Source: an uncultured Nitrososphaerales archaeon (GTDB taxonomy: Archaea; Thermoproteota; Nitrososphaeria; Nitrososphaerales; JACAEJ01). Taken from it: 32,153 bases of DNA. Below the pieces are notes generated by a model. It made no database searches, had not been told where the DNA came from, and saw only the letters and a program-made list of their open reading frames with translations. The stretch spans positions 1 to 32,153 of the forward strand of contig CALLJF010000012.1 in the NCBI GenBank assembly GCA_938091495.1, written 5' to 3'. Made by a program: the position numbers and the translations under genes. This document shows positions 23,101-31,042 of the stretch, in pieces. Numbering within the stretch: the first letter of the stretch is position 1; each line of letters starts with the position of its first letter.

Positions 23101-23724
23101 CTAAAAACTCTTTTTGCTAATATTTTTCTTTAATCGATTTTTTATGTAGAGGTCAATGGCTTTTGAGACCATGTAGTAGACATCATCAGGACCGAACTTG
23201 TCAGTATTCAACACTAGATCAAAGGGGGTGAGATCTTCCCCAAAATCGAATCCATAAAGGCTTTTGTATATTTGTCTAGTCCTCTCGTCTTTATCTTTGA
23301 TGATTTTTATGATTTTTTCAACTTTTATCGAGTCTCTTTTTGCAGCTCTCTCAGCTCTAACATCTAAAGAAGCTTTCAACCAAATTTTAAAGGCCTCTCC
23401 TTTGAAGAGCCATGGCATAGTCCAACTGTCAAGTACAACTCCACCCCTATTCGCTATCTTAAGTAATTTTTCATCGACTTTGCTATCGAATTTTTTGTCT
23501 CTTTCCCTTTCTTCTAAGAATCTCAGGCCTTCCTCGCTCTCCCACCACCCATCACCTTTTGGCTCATAACCTTCTTCTATTGCTAACTGCTTTAGAGCAT
23601 CCCCACCTGAGAAGTAGTCTAGACCATATCTTTCAGCTATTCTCTTGGCTAGAGTGCTCTTTCCAGAACCTGCCATTCCTGAAATACAAATTACAATATT
23701 TTTGCCTTCTTTCTTAGCATCCAT
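23101..23724 (-). CDS. cmk: Cytidylate kinase (archaeal type)
   Basis: Phosphorylates CMP and dCMP with ATP. P-loop GMAGSGKST lies at residues 16-24; FSGGDALKQLAIEEGY is the CMP-binding region; VLDSWTMPWLF and the C-terminal basic tail complete the fold (207 residues). Two starts are possible: GTG 23733 and ATG 23724. ATG is preferred since AAGTGA lies just upstream. The gene follows DUF106 almost directly and precedes cbf5 by 32 bp, matching the conserved archaeal order SecY-Adk-DUF106-Cmk-Cbf5. The eL34 and eL14 genes that some archaea insert around cmk are absent. Confidence 0.94.
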   Translation of the reverse strand: MDAKKEGKNIVICISGMAGSGKSTLAKRIAERYGLDYFSGGDALKQLAIEEGYEPKGDGWWESEEGLRFLEERERDKKFDSKVDEKLLKIANRGGVVLDSWTMPWLFKGEAFKIWLKASLDVRAERAAKRDSIKVEKIIKIIKDKDERTRQIYKSLYGFDFGEDLTPFDLVLNTDKFGPDDVYYMVSKAIDLYIKNRLKKNISKKSF

Positions 23725-23735
23725 CCGCTTCACTT

Positions 23736-24215
23736 TTAATCTAGGCCAGTGCCAAGAAGCTTTGTTATCATGCCATTAAAGGCCAAAGACGATATCAAAT
23801 ACCACCAGATCAATCCTACCTCTTGTACTAGAATAAAGGGGCTAAGGGATACAGGTATTAAAGGTATAGGCGACAAGGCAACTACAGTATTGTAACCACC
23901 GACAAAAATGGCAAGGAGGTAATAGATGATTATGAACGGAATCCAGAATAAGAGCATGGGCTTCATTCTTTGTATGTTTGCTTTCATCTCTAAATTCATC
24001 ATCTGCTTTTCCCTTTTTCTTAGCTTTTCCTCCTTAGCCTTATTTTTTGTGAGTATGGCTTGCCTCAGTTCTTTTCTAAAAGCTCTAACCTCAGCACGAA
24101 TTCTTCGTGCTCTATCTACATCTGTCAATAAGCGAGTGGCTAAGTTAGAAATTAGATTCAACATTATCGCAACAAATGCTACCAACAAAGTGTGCATGGG
24201 GTTAACTTCTATCAT
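23736..24215 (-). CDS. DUF106 membrane protein (YidC/Oxa1/EMC3-related insertase)
   Basis: A 159-residue membrane protein with an N-terminal transmembrane helix (HTLLVAFVAIMLNLISNLA), a charged cytoplasmic coiled coil (residues about 35-85, rich in Lys/Arg/Glu) and two or three C-terminal hydrophobic segments. This is the architecture of archaeal DUF106, the YidC-like protein related to EMC3 and TMCO1 that assists insertion of membrane proteins. Its place right after SecY and Adk is the standard archaeal arrangement and supports a role alongside the translocon. ATG at 24213-24215 with GGTGTGAT upstream; it starts exactly after the adk stop. Confidence 0.9.
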   Translation of the reverse strand: MIEVNPMHTLLVAFVAIMLNLISNLATRLLTDVDRARRIRAEVRAFRKELRQAILTKNKAKEEKLRKREKQMMNLEMKANIQRMKPMLLFWIPFIIIYYLLAIFVGGYNTVVALSPIPLIPVSLSPFILVQEVGLIWWYLISSLAFNGMITKLLGTGLD

Positions 24216-24797
24216 TTATATCACACCAAGGGCTTTTAAGATTTGGTTAGCAGCCTCTTCTATATGATTCTCTCTATTTATAACTATTAGTATAGGAGCT
24301 CCAGTAATTATTCCAGTAGCACTTAGCATGCTTCTCGCCATCTCTATCTCTCTGGTAACCTCTGCCTCATCAATTAAATCTCTATATCTCCCAGAGTCTC
24401 TCATGCGCCTTTGGACAATCTCATTAGGCAGGGCCTCTATCAGAATAATATTGCTAGGTGACAAAGCCCTTAATACTTCAATGGGAAGACCAGGCCAGTA
24501 CCCCTCTTTTGTATTGATCATAAGGTGAGTATCTACAATCAAAAAATCTGTCTCCATTTTTGCTATTTTCTCAGCAGCGTTTATCTGAAGCTTTCTTTGC
24601 TCTTCTATTGGCAACTTCCTCATTTCATCCCTATGCTTGATGCCAAGCTTCTTCGCTTCCTCGAACATAACCGTGCCAAATATGATAGATTCTACAGCAA
24701 GGTTCTTTTTCTTTATTGTCTCTACCACTTTGTTTACAACTGTAGTCTTGCCGACTCCTGGAATGCCCACCATTATAGCCCTCTTTATGTTTGCCAA
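24216..24797 (-). CDS. adkA: Archaeal adenylate kinase (AdkA type)
   Basis: Converts AMP and ATP to two ADP. The P-loop GIPGVGKTT is at residues 11-19, followed by IIFGTVMFEEAKKLGI, HRDEMRKLPIEEQ, FLIVDTHLMINTKEGYWPGL and RRMRDSGRYRDLIDE, the archaeal family pattern. A longer reading from ATG 24884 would overlap SecY and add an unrelated N-terminus. I place the start at TTG 24795-24797, because GGTG lies six bases upstream and the resulting 193 residues with MANIKRAIMVGIPG match the usual archaeal Adk length. Its stop abuts the DUF106 start. Confidence 0.92.
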   Translation of the reverse strand: MANIKRAIMVGIPGVGKTTVVNKVVETIKKKNLAVESIIFGTVMFEEAKKLGIKHRDEMRKLPIEEQRKLQINAAEKIAKMETDFLIVDTHLMINTKEGYWPGLPIEVLRALSPSNIILIEALPNEIVQRRMRDSGRYRDLIDEAEVTREIEMARSMLSATGIITGAPILIVINRENHIEEAANQILKALGVI

Positions 24798-24803
24798 TGA
24801 CAA

Positions 24804-24807
24804 CACC
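24804..24807 (-). promoter_or_regulatory. Ribosome site deciding the adkA start
   Basis: GGTG on the minus strand with a 6-nt spacer to TTG 24797. It argues against the upstream ATG at 24884 within the SecY gene. Confidence 0.55.
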
Positions 24808-24858
24808 TTATAGAAACAACCAATTGAAAGTTTCGCTAAGTTAAAATGTTTTTCTTGG

Positions 24859-26304
24859 TTACTTTCTCCCCAAAATTCCAGCAAGTCTAGGTGATATAGT
24901 CTCGAGCTGCTCTTTTACCAATATTTGGTAGTACTGCATGATTATGCCTATCATCAATAATATTCCTGTTCCAGAGCCAAAAACTCCTAAAAGATCTGAT
25001 AGAGATGCAAGTAGACCTATGATAAGACCACCTAGTATAGTGATAGGTGGTATATATTTGGCTAGAACTGCTCCTATCGATGCTTCTGCCCTTCTGAAGC
25101 CTGGCACTTGAACCTCCGAATCTATAAGACTTTTTGCCACTTCTTTGGGCGCCAATCCTCCTATCTCCACCCAAAGCTTAGAGAAGATAACAACCAAAGT
25201 TACCATGAAAATTACGTAAGAAATAGCTCTTAAAGGATCTGCCATAGCTACACTTAAGCTGTGTGGTGGATTTATGTAATAGACAAAACCGCCTGTTGGA
25301 TAAGTTACACTGCCTGTTAATCGATCAACGGTTCCTACTCCTATCCAGTTAAGCCATGGATTGGTATTATCGATATTATAATTGGACCAAATGAACTGTG
25401 AGAAGAATATTATATTTGTCAGTAACACTGAAGTCAATATCACAGGAACTACTGATACGTAAAGCAATTTGATGGGATAGACGCCAGAGAATCCTTTATA
25501 CTTTGATGATGTTATAGGGACTTCAACCCTTACTCCTTCGGCATAAATTAGTAAAAGAATCACTACTATAGTCATGATAAATCCTATCAAGCTTGGAAGA
25601 GCTCCAGGCCTTATTATAACTTCATTAAACGATCCTCTGAGCAAAGCATCGATAAGAAAAGGAAAGAAGCCAAAAGGTTCAATCTTCGGAAACTGCTCAG
25701 TCCCAACGTTCACTGTTAAAGGATTAAAAAGGTCCCACACTATTCTTTGGGCTACGCCTGCCATTATGAATAAACTTATACCACTACCAAGGCCCCAGCC
25801 TTTTTGAACGAGTTCATCGAAGAGCATCACCATAACGCTAGCACTGAAAAGTTGTATCACTATTATGCTCATAGCCATGAAAGATAGATTTCTGCCATAG
25901 ATGCCTCCTATCACATACCCAAGAGCTTCTATAAGTATGACAATTATAGTCAAGAGCTTAGTAAAGGCTGTAAATAGAGCTCTATCCTCGGGCTTCTTGA
26001 AATCCAGCTTTATTATATCAGCTCCTTTGAGGAGTTGTGTGATCAAGCCTGCTGTTACTATAGGACCTATACCAAGTTCCATTAGAGTGCCTTGGCTGGA
26101 TGCAAAGATTATTCTTGAGTAAGCTAAAGGGTCTGTGCTCGGTTTTCCAACTCCATAAAGTGGAATTTCAGCCATGACAAGGTAGATGGCTAAGGCTAGA
26201 GCTGTCCAGACCAGCCTCATAGTTAAGGACAATTTTCTTTGAGGCTTCGGGACCTCTGGCAATATTGAAGAAACATTTCTTATGAAAGAAGAGAGACTAC
26301 TCAT
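24859..26304 (-). CDS. secY: Protein translocase subunit SecY
   Basis: Channel-forming subunit of the Sec61/SecYEG translocon. The 481 residues contain about ten transmembrane helices. Recognisable parts are AEIPLYGVGKPS, the segment GTLMELGIGPIVTAGLITQL in TM2, WGLGSGISLFIMAGVAQRIV, and the cytoplasmic EGVRVEVPITSSKYKGF loop that docks the ribosome. There is also a C-terminal LVKEQLETISPRLAGILGRK tail. The gene starts six bases after the uL15 stop, as in most archaeal spc operons. ATG at 26302-26304. Confidence 0.97.
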   Translation of the reverse strand: MSSLSSFIRNVSSILPEVPKPQRKLSLTMRLVWTALALAIYLVMAEIPLYGVGKPSTDPLAYSRIIFASSQGTLMELGIGPIVTAGLITQLLKGADIIKLDFKKPEDRALFTAFTKLLTIIVILIEALGYVIGGIYGRNLSFMAMSIIVIQLFSASVMVMLFDELVQKGWGLGSGISLFIMAGVAQRIVWDLFNPLTVNVGTEQFPKIEPFGFFPFLIDALLRGSFNEVIIRPGALPSLIGFIMTIVVILLLIYAEGVRVEVPITSSKYKGFSGVYPIKLLYVSVVPVILTSVLLTNIIFFSQFIWSNYNIDNTNPWLNWIGVGTVDRLTGSVTYPTGGFVYYINPPHSLSVAMADPLRAISYVIFMVTLVVIFSKLWVEIGGLAPKEVAKSLIDSEVQVPGFRRAEASIGAVLAKYIPPITILGGLIIGLLASLSDLLGVFGSGTGILLMIGIIMQYYQILVKEQLETISPRLAGILGRK

Positions 26305-26309
26305 CTTAT

Positions 26310-26744
26310 TTACCTTGTTTCTAATACTCCTCCAACTTTTTCTATTTTATTCTTTGCACTTTTTGTGAAGGATTTTGCCATAACATAGTAAGGATGTTTG
26401 ACTTCACCTTCTCCAAGAAGCTTGTCATAACCTAGATCTGTAAGGTCTATCAAGGCTTTACCGTCCTTTTCCTTAATCTTACCACTTTTCGATAACCCCT
26501 CATATATCTCGTTTAATTGACCAACATTGATCCATTTCTTTGCTACGGTTCTTCTAGGTGGCTTGAACTCATCCCTTCCAAAGTGATTCGGTGCATATTT
26601 GACAGTCCAGCTCCATTTATGCTTATGAAGACCAGCTTTGCCTTTTCCTCCCCTGCTGCCGCTCTTCCTATGCTGACCTACTTGTCCATAGCCAACAGTC
26701 CTAGACCCTCTTAATTTCCTAGTTTTTCTCAACCGAGTCGGCAT
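26310..26744 (-). CDS. rpl15: Ribosomal protein uL15
   Basis: Large-subunit protein uL15 (144 residues). The basic N-terminus TRLRKTRKLRGSRTVGYGQ and the glycine-rich GQHRKSGSRGGKGKAGLHKH are the archaeal/eukaryal uL15 signature. The C-terminal domain has VKHPYYVMAKSFTKSAKNKI. It starts at ATG 26742-26744, 54 bp after uL30, and directly precedes SecY. Confidence 0.97.
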   Translation of the reverse strand: MPTRLRKTRKLRGSRTVGYGQVGQHRKSGSRGGKGKAGLHKHKWSWTVKYAPNHFGRDEFKPPRRTVAKKWINVGQLNEIYEGLSKSGKIKEKDGKALIDLTDLGYDKLLGEGEVKHPYYVMAKSFTKSAKNKIEKVGGVLETR

Positions 26745-26798
26745 CTTTTAGCACCTACTACCAAATTGATAATAAATTAAAAGATTATCATGCTAATG

Positions 26799-27266
26799 TT
26801 ACATCATCTTTTCAACGATAGAGATTAGTTCAGGGTTTTCGCCTAATACTCCTCCTTGGGCATACATGCGCCTAGTTGAACGCTTGAATCCTCCTTTCGG
26901 TGGTGATAAAGCGAAAAAAGGCTTTATCTTTTTAACTTCTTTCAAAACAACTTCTCCCTTCTCCAAGGACTTTGCAAGGTCACTAAAGCTCTTAAAATTC
27001 ATCTCTTTAATCTCTTTTAGGCTTAAAGGCTTCCACCCTTCCTTTCGACCTCTCTTCTTGATCAATTTCGAAATAAAAGAGGCTTTTACATGGCACCATG
27101 CAACATGGTCTTTGGCGGCTATGAGCATGCCTTTATAGTCCGGTGTGTCTGGTATTATCGTTGCTCTAAATCTTTTTGACAGATGAAGTTCCTCAAGAAT
27201 CCTTTTTACAGGCTTTCGGACATTTACAGTGCCACGAAGTCTTACAACAAGAAGGCTCTTAACCAA
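26799..27266 (-). CDS. rpl30: Ribosomal protein uL30
   Basis: Large-subunit protein uL30 in the long archaeal/eukaryal form (155 residues). Signatures are LLVVRLRGTVNVRKPVKRIL, LHLSKRFRATIIPDTPDYKG and the C-terminal FALSPPKGGFKRSTRRMYAQ. The start is TTG at 27264-27266, three bases after the uS5 stop. A later ATG would remove the conserved first strand, so TTG is firm. Confidence 0.96.
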   Translation of the reverse strand: MVKSLLVVRLRGTVNVRKPVKRILEELHLSKRFRATIIPDTPDYKGMLIAAKDHVAWCHVKASFISKLIKKRGRKEGWKPLSLKEIKEMNFKSFSDLAKSLEKGEVVLKEVKKIKPFFALSPPKGGFKRSTRRMYAQGGVLGENPELISIVEKMM

Positions 27267-27269
27267 ACT

Positions 27270-27887
27270 TTATCCCTGCCCAATGCTAAGGCTGTGAGTT
27301 CTCTTTAAGGCATCGTAAACTGCGTAAGCTATTGAAGAAACAGTGCTAGTAGAACCGTAGGTTCTTGTCCAAGCATCTTTTATCCCAGCTAAAGATAGCA
27401 AATTCCTTACTTTTTCTCCAGCCACGAGCCCAAGCCCCCTTGGGCCCGGTATTATCACTATCTTTACACTGCCACATTTGCCTATAGTCTTAAAGGGAAG
27501 TGAATGAGGCGTCATACATCTACACTCCCAACTACCACAACCAAGTTTCACAGGAATTATATTCAATAAGGCGGTACTGGTAGCCTTATCTATAGCCAGC
27601 CTCATCTGGCTAGCTTTTCCTTTGCCAACGCCGAACCACCCCCCTTCATTCCCTAAAGCGATTACAGCGCTGAACCTAGTTAATTCGCCTGCGTCTGTCT
27701 GCTTTTGAACTATCCCTGCTCCAATCAGAATCGTCTTTAAATCTGGTAAAAGTTTCTTGACTATCTCAGGCTCCTTTATCTTCATGCCGCTCTCGAAAAT
27801 CTCTTCTAAAGATGTGATCTTTCCCTCTGCCACAAGACTCCCTAGCCTTGTTTTAGGAGCCCAAGGTTGAACAGCTCGTTCACTCAT
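27270..27887 (-). CDS. rps5: Ribosomal protein uS5
   Basis: Small-subunit protein uS5 (205 residues), involved in decoding accuracy. The N-terminal WAPKTRLGSLVAEGKITSLE and the zinc-ligand-like segment VKLGCGSWECRCMTPHSLPF are typical of archaea. The next parts are GKCGSVKIVIIPGPRGLGLV and the C-terminal ARTYGST-like TRTYGSTSTV. It overlaps uL18 by four bases (ATGA). ATG at 27885-27887. Confidence 0.97.
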   Translation of the reverse strand: MSERAVQPWAPKTRLGSLVAEGKITSLEEIFESGMKIKEPEIVKKLLPDLKTILIGAGIVQKQTDAGELTRFSAVIALGNEGGWFGVGKGKASQMRLAIDKATSTALLNIIPVKLGCGSWECRCMTPHSLPFKTIGKCGSVKIVIIPGPRGLGLVAGEKVRNLLSLAGIKDAWTRTYGSTSTVSSIAYAVYDALKRTHSLSIGQG

Positions 27888-28477
27888 GCCTTGCCCACCT
27901 TAAAGCCTTCTATTATCTTTTTGCGAACATCTTCAAAAAGCTCTGGAATCGATTCTGGGTTGAAGGCCTTGCTGATGAGATTTGAGAACCTCTTACTGTA
28001 AAGCGCTTTATCCTTCTCTAGTAAGTTTTTGGCATAATCAGCTATGTGCTTGCCCTTGAGGCTCTCTTCAGAAGGCAGAGATTTATGATTTATAGGTATA
28101 GATAAACCTGCATCCAATAACCCCTTCACTACAGCTGTGATGCGTGAGTTGGGCACAAACCTTCTCAATCCTGTGTATAAGATAGCCTCTTTTACCTTGT
28201 CCTTAGCTTTGAGCCCAGCCAACAATCCTGTGAGGTATGCTGCTGGCATGTTCTTTCTTGAGCCCAACCACCCAAACTTTATCAACTCTCTTGAATGAGC
28301 CGATGCTAGAACCATATCGCCTTCTTTTCGGGATGATATTATCTGGACCAGAATATTCTTTCCACTTATAAATGTAGATACAAAGGGCAATCTGCTCATT
28401 ACAATTGCTTTTCTCTTTCTATAATTCGTCTTTCCCTCCCTTCTTCTACGCATGATCGGAACGTAACTATGGTTCAT
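27884..28477 (-). CDS. rpl18: Ribosomal protein uL18
   Basis: 5S rRNA-binding protein uL18 (197 residues). The diagnostic N-terminus RRRREGKTNYRKRKAIVMSR and the segment GWLGSRKNMPAAYLTGLLAG are present. The archaeal C-terminal extension with SKRFSNLISKAFNPESIPEL is also present. ATG at 28475-28477, seven bases after the eL19 stop. A second ATG at M9 (IMRRRREG) is a possible alternative start. Confidence 0.96.
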   Translation of the reverse strand: MNHSYVPIMRRRREGKTNYRKRKAIVMSRLPFVSTFISGKNILVQIISSRKEGDMVLASAHSRELIKFGWLGSRKNMPAAYLTGLLAGLKAKDKVKEAILYTGLRRFVPNSRITAVVKGLLDAGLSIPINHKSLPSEESLKGKHIADYAKNLLEKDKALYSKRFSNLISKAFNPESIPELFEDVRKKIIEGFKVGKA

Positions 28478-28484
28478 GATTTTG

Positions 28485-28928
28485 CTATCTACTCCTGCCC
28501 AGTAGGCTCATCTGCTCCTTAAGATGCTTAATCGATCTTATCTGACCACCTTTTATCTGTAAATAAAGCTTGTCAAATACATCGCCCGTTATATCTCCTC
28601 TTTCTCTTGCTTTCTTTAGATGGTTTCTCATAGCTCGAACCTTTATGACCCAAAGCCTCTTTCTTGGCAATCTAGCACCCTTAGAACCCTTTTTCGAACC
28701 ACTACCTCTACCTCTCTTCTTCTTTAGAGCCTTTTTTCTCCTAATTCTGCCTCTAGATATGCCTTTAACAGGCTCAGCCCAGATTATACCTTCTTTGATA
28801 AGGGCTCTTATGTCATCTCTTGTAATGGCGTCAGATATTCTTTCAAGACTATCAGGGTCTATCCTAACCCTGTTTACTCCTACATTAAGGACCTTTGCAG
28901 CCATTGCCTTCTTATGGCTTATGTTCAA
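28485..28928 (-). CDS. rpl19e: Ribosomal protein eL19
   Basis: Archaeal/eukaryal protein eL19 (147 residues), highly basic. It has KKAMAAKVLNVGVNRVRIDP, the central RGRIRRKKALKKKRGRGSGS and RNHLKKARERGDITGDVFDK. The start is TTG 28926-28928 with AGGTG about ten bases upstream. It follows eL32 after an unusual 116-bp gap that could contain mini-ORFs, described separately. Confidence 0.95.
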   Translation of the reverse strand: MNISHKKAMAAKVLNVGVNRVRIDPDSLERISDAITRDDIRALIKEGIIWAEPVKGISRGRIRRKKALKKKRGRGSGSKKGSKGARLPRKRLWVIKVRAMRNHLKKARERGDITGDVFDKLYLQIKGGQIRSIKHLKEQMSLLGRSR

Positions 28929-29044
28929 ACTCTATGGCACCTCTTGGCTTTTTAGCATCGTCTTGATTGTCCAATAACTTCACTTCCTTAAACATTTCTG
29001 AAGTTCATTGCAAAATCTTTAATACTAGTCATCTCAATTCCCCT
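28929..29044 (-). other. Gap between eL32 and eL19 with two possible mini-ORFs
   Basis: The rest of this operon is nearly gap-free, so 116 bp stands out. ORF A (29032 to 28988) has GGGG upstream and reads MTSIKDFAMNFRNV-stop. ORF B (28995 to 28912) reads MFKEVKLLDNQDDAKKPRGA and on to EFEHKP-stop, overlapping the eL19 start. Dropping a single T (28990) would join them into one 39-residue protein. Either this is a small frameshifted gene or a chance arrangement; no family is recognised. Confidence 0.3.
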
Positions 29045-29473
29045 TTATTTTGGGCTCTCAGCCTCTTTAGTCTTCTCTATTCCTGTTGGGTTTAAGACCT
29101 TTATGCCCAGTTCTTTTGCCTTTTCTATCAGTTCTTTGCGTTTCTTGGCTCCTAATCCCGATGCCAATCGAGCAGCGTCCTGTTTTGGGTTAAGGCCCTT
29201 AAGTTCATCTAAATTATGAACCAATACGTCTCTATACCCAGAGGGATGAAGACCTCTTGCTAACTTTGGCCCTCTATATCCGACTTTTACTATCTTGGGC
29301 CAGCCTTTAACCCTTAAGCGCATCTTACTATCTATGCCCTTCGGTTTCCTCCATTTTTCACTCAACCTCTTATATCTCCATGATTCTTGCCTCACAAACT
29401 TTGGGCGCTTGTCGTCTATGCTCTCTCTTAACTTCAAAAGCTCAGTTAAACTCGCTTCACTTTTCTTTTTCAT
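29045..29473 (-). CDS. rpl32e: Ribosomal protein eL32
   Basis: Archaeal/eukaryal protein eL32. The conserved block FVRQESWRYKRLSEKWRKPK is followed by GIDSKMRLRVKGWP and PKLARGLHPSGYRDVLVHN, with a GLNPKQDAARLASGLGAKKR region near the C-terminus. Upstream in-frame ATGs at 29497 and 29512 would lie inside uL6. I chose ATG 29471-29473 because AAAGGTTGAGG lies just before it and it begins four bases after the uL6 stop, giving 142 residues. Confidence 0.94.
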   Translation of the reverse strand: MKKKSEASLTELLKLRESIDDKRPKFVRQESWRYKRLSEKWRKPKGIDSKMRLRVKGWPKIVKVGYRGPKLARGLHPSGYRDVLVHNLDELKGLNPKQDAARLASGLGAKKRKELIEKAKELGIKVLNPTGIEKTKEAESPK

Positions 29474-29477
29474 GGCC

Positions 29478-30017
29478 TCAACCTTTCTCCTTTTCATAAA
29501 TGTATATCCCATCGAGAAAAACTCTCTGATCTTTTCTTTTTACTGCCGTTGCTTGCTCTATATTAGCCGCTGTTTGCCCCACATCCTCTAATGAGACACC
29601 TTTGACTACTACATCGTCACCCTCAACGGTAACTTGACAATCGCCCACTATTTTTGCTGTGCGAGGAGACCTTTCCCCGTAAAAGTTTTCTATTATTACT
29701 TCTTTATCCTTCACTTTAACAGAAATTGGAAAGTGTGTGAATACTATCTTAAGTTTATAGGTGAAGCCCTTTGTCACGCCTCTGATCATGTTTTTTATGA
29801 TGGATCTGACGGTATTCGCAATGCTTGCATCAGATCTCTTTTTACCTAATGGCCTGACTAAAATTCTATTCCCCTCATGTAAAACTCGGACCTTTATCTT
29901 AGAAAAGTCCTTTCTACATTCGCCCAAAGGTCCCTTAATGGCAAGTATATCACCATCTAACTTTGCTGTAACGCCATTTGGAAGTTCCAGCGTTATTTGC
30001 TCGACCTCGCTTTGCAT
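29478..30017 (-). CDS. rpl6: Ribosomal protein uL6
   Basis: Large-subunit protein uL6 near the sarcin-ricin loop (179 residues). It begins VEQITLELPNGVTAKLDGD and continues IKGPLGECRKDFSKI. It has TVRSIIKNMIRGVTKGFTYK, the archaeal FTHFPISVKVKDKEVIIENF, and YGERSPRTAKIVGD. It is the first gene of the ribosomal segment here: upstream lie a short promoter region and the F420 oxidoreductase, not uS8. ATG at 30015-30017 with AGTGATC just upstream. Confidence 0.97.
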   Translation of the reverse strand: MQSEVEQITLELPNGVTAKLDGDILAIKGPLGECRKDFSKIKVRVLHEGNRILVRPLGKKRSDASIANTVRSIIKNMIRGVTKGFTYKLKIVFTHFPISVKVKDKEVIIENFYGERSPRTAKIVGDCQVTVEGDDVVVKGVSLEDVGQTAANIEQATAVKRKDQRVFLDGIYIYEKEKG

Positions 30018-30051
30018 TCTCGATCACTTTACCAAGAGTAAAAATGGTGGG

Positions 30052-30061
30052 CTTTTATGCT
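30052..30061 (-). promoter_or_regulatory. Promoter of the uL6-led ribosomal operon
   Basis: GCATAAAAGC on the minus strand, centred about 40 nt before the uL6 ATG. This predicts a leader of about 14 nt that would hold the AGTGATC ribosome site. It is the expected main promoter of the 8-kb unit down to cbf5. Confidence 0.45.
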
Positions 30062-30108
30062 TTTACCATAGAAATTATCACTTAATGGGACCATACTTTT
30101 GAAACTCT

Positions 30109-30816
30109 TTAAACTATCTTGATAGATGGCTCTTTGATGTTGTTATGACATATTAGATTCATCAAAATGGGTGTGAGAGCCTCCAATAGCCGAGAAACTT
30201 CCAAAGGTCCTGCATAGATAGGCCTTAGATTAGGAATTTGTGAAATTAAGTCCGAGACGAGCTTTACTGCTTTAACGTCGTCGCTTGCCATTAGAGCGTC
30301 ACAATCAAGGTCAAGGTTTAGGTTACAGAGTTTCTTGGCAGGCATAGTGTGAAAAGTTGAAACTATTCTTTTCGACCCTAATTCAAAAGATATGACTTCA
30401 GCTGCAGAAGCCTGTATGATTGATGATGGGCTTTGAGGATCGTTGATAGAAAAGGGCGCATACTTGTAGCACTTGTCATCTTTGTCCAAAGGCACAACAG
30501 GGGATATTATGATCTTATCGCTGGTAATAAAAGGCCTTAAAGACCGAATGAAATCTATCAAACCTTCATGTGGTATAGACAATACTATGACTTCAGAAGC
30601 CTTCATTGCATGAAAGTTATCATAGCCTACTATACTTCCCTTCATCTCATCTCCATAACGCTTTTTGGCTACTTTCTTATAATCCTCTGCAAATGCTTTA
30701 GCCCTATTTTCATCTCTAGAGCCAATTATTATATCATGAAACTTTGCCCACCTTAGGGCTAAGCCTTTACCAAGGTCTCCTGTCCCTCCCAAAATGGCTA
30801 TCTTCATTGTGATCAT
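30109..30816 (-). CDS. npdG: F420H2:NADP+ oxidoreductase
   Basis: Transfers hydride between reduced coenzyme F420 and NADP. The NADP-binding N-terminus MKIAILGGTGDLGKGLALRW and GSRDENRAKAFAEDYKK are the family signature. They are followed by VIVLSIPHEG, SPVVPL and the C-terminal AGPLEVSRLLEALTPILMNL. Length is 235 residues from ATG 30816 or 232 from ATG 30807; the second begins MKIAILGG, like most relatives. A TTTTTTAAAA box at 30841-30850 sits about 28 nt before ATG 30816 and favours the first as a leaderless start. It implies the organism makes F420. It lies next to the ribosomal operon in the same orientation, but no functional link is evident. Confidence 0.92.
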   Translation of the reverse strand: MITMKIAILGGTGDLGKGLALRWAKFHDIIIGSRDENRAKAFAEDYKKVAKKRYGDEMKGSIVGYDNFHAMKASEVIVLSIPHEGLIDFIRSLRPFITSDKIIISPVVPLDKDDKCYKYAPFSINDPQSPSSIIQASAAEVISFELGSKRIVSTFHTMPAKKLCNLNLDLDCDALMASDDVKAVKLVSDLISQIPNLRPIYAGPLEVSRLLEALTPILMNLICHNNIKEPSIKIV

Positions 30817-31042
30817 TCTTTAAATGGTCAGACCAATAACTTTTTTAAAAACGTAGCGAAAATACCGTAGATGTGTCAAAAGCAGCAGCAATAATTGCTG
30901 TGGCAATAAAATAGGGCCAACAATAGCAGCATTCGCAACTAAGAAGTACTTTTAACCATAAAGAACTGCAACCATTCCTTTTTTTCTTTCAGTTAAGTGA
31001 AAAGGCGTTTATTCTTATTATCTCATAAAATCTTCTTCAAAA
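30817..31042. other. Intergenic region with a symmetric TATA element and a possible mini-ORF
   Basis: TTTTTTAAAA at 30841-30850 can serve the minus-strand npdG. On the plus strand it lies about 27 nt before GTG 30873, which opens MSKAAAIIAVAIK-stop (30912-30914). One extra A in the AAAA run at 30908-30911 would extend this to a 27-residue peptide ending IGPTIAAFATKKYF at 30955, a single hydrophobic helix with a basic end. No other gene, RNA or repeat is seen here. Confidence 0.25.

Noticed and set aside
24798-24884. Longer N-terminus for adenylate kinase from ATG 24884
   Set aside because: It overlaps SecY, adds residues unlike any Adk, and the TTG at 24797 has a properly spaced ribosome site.
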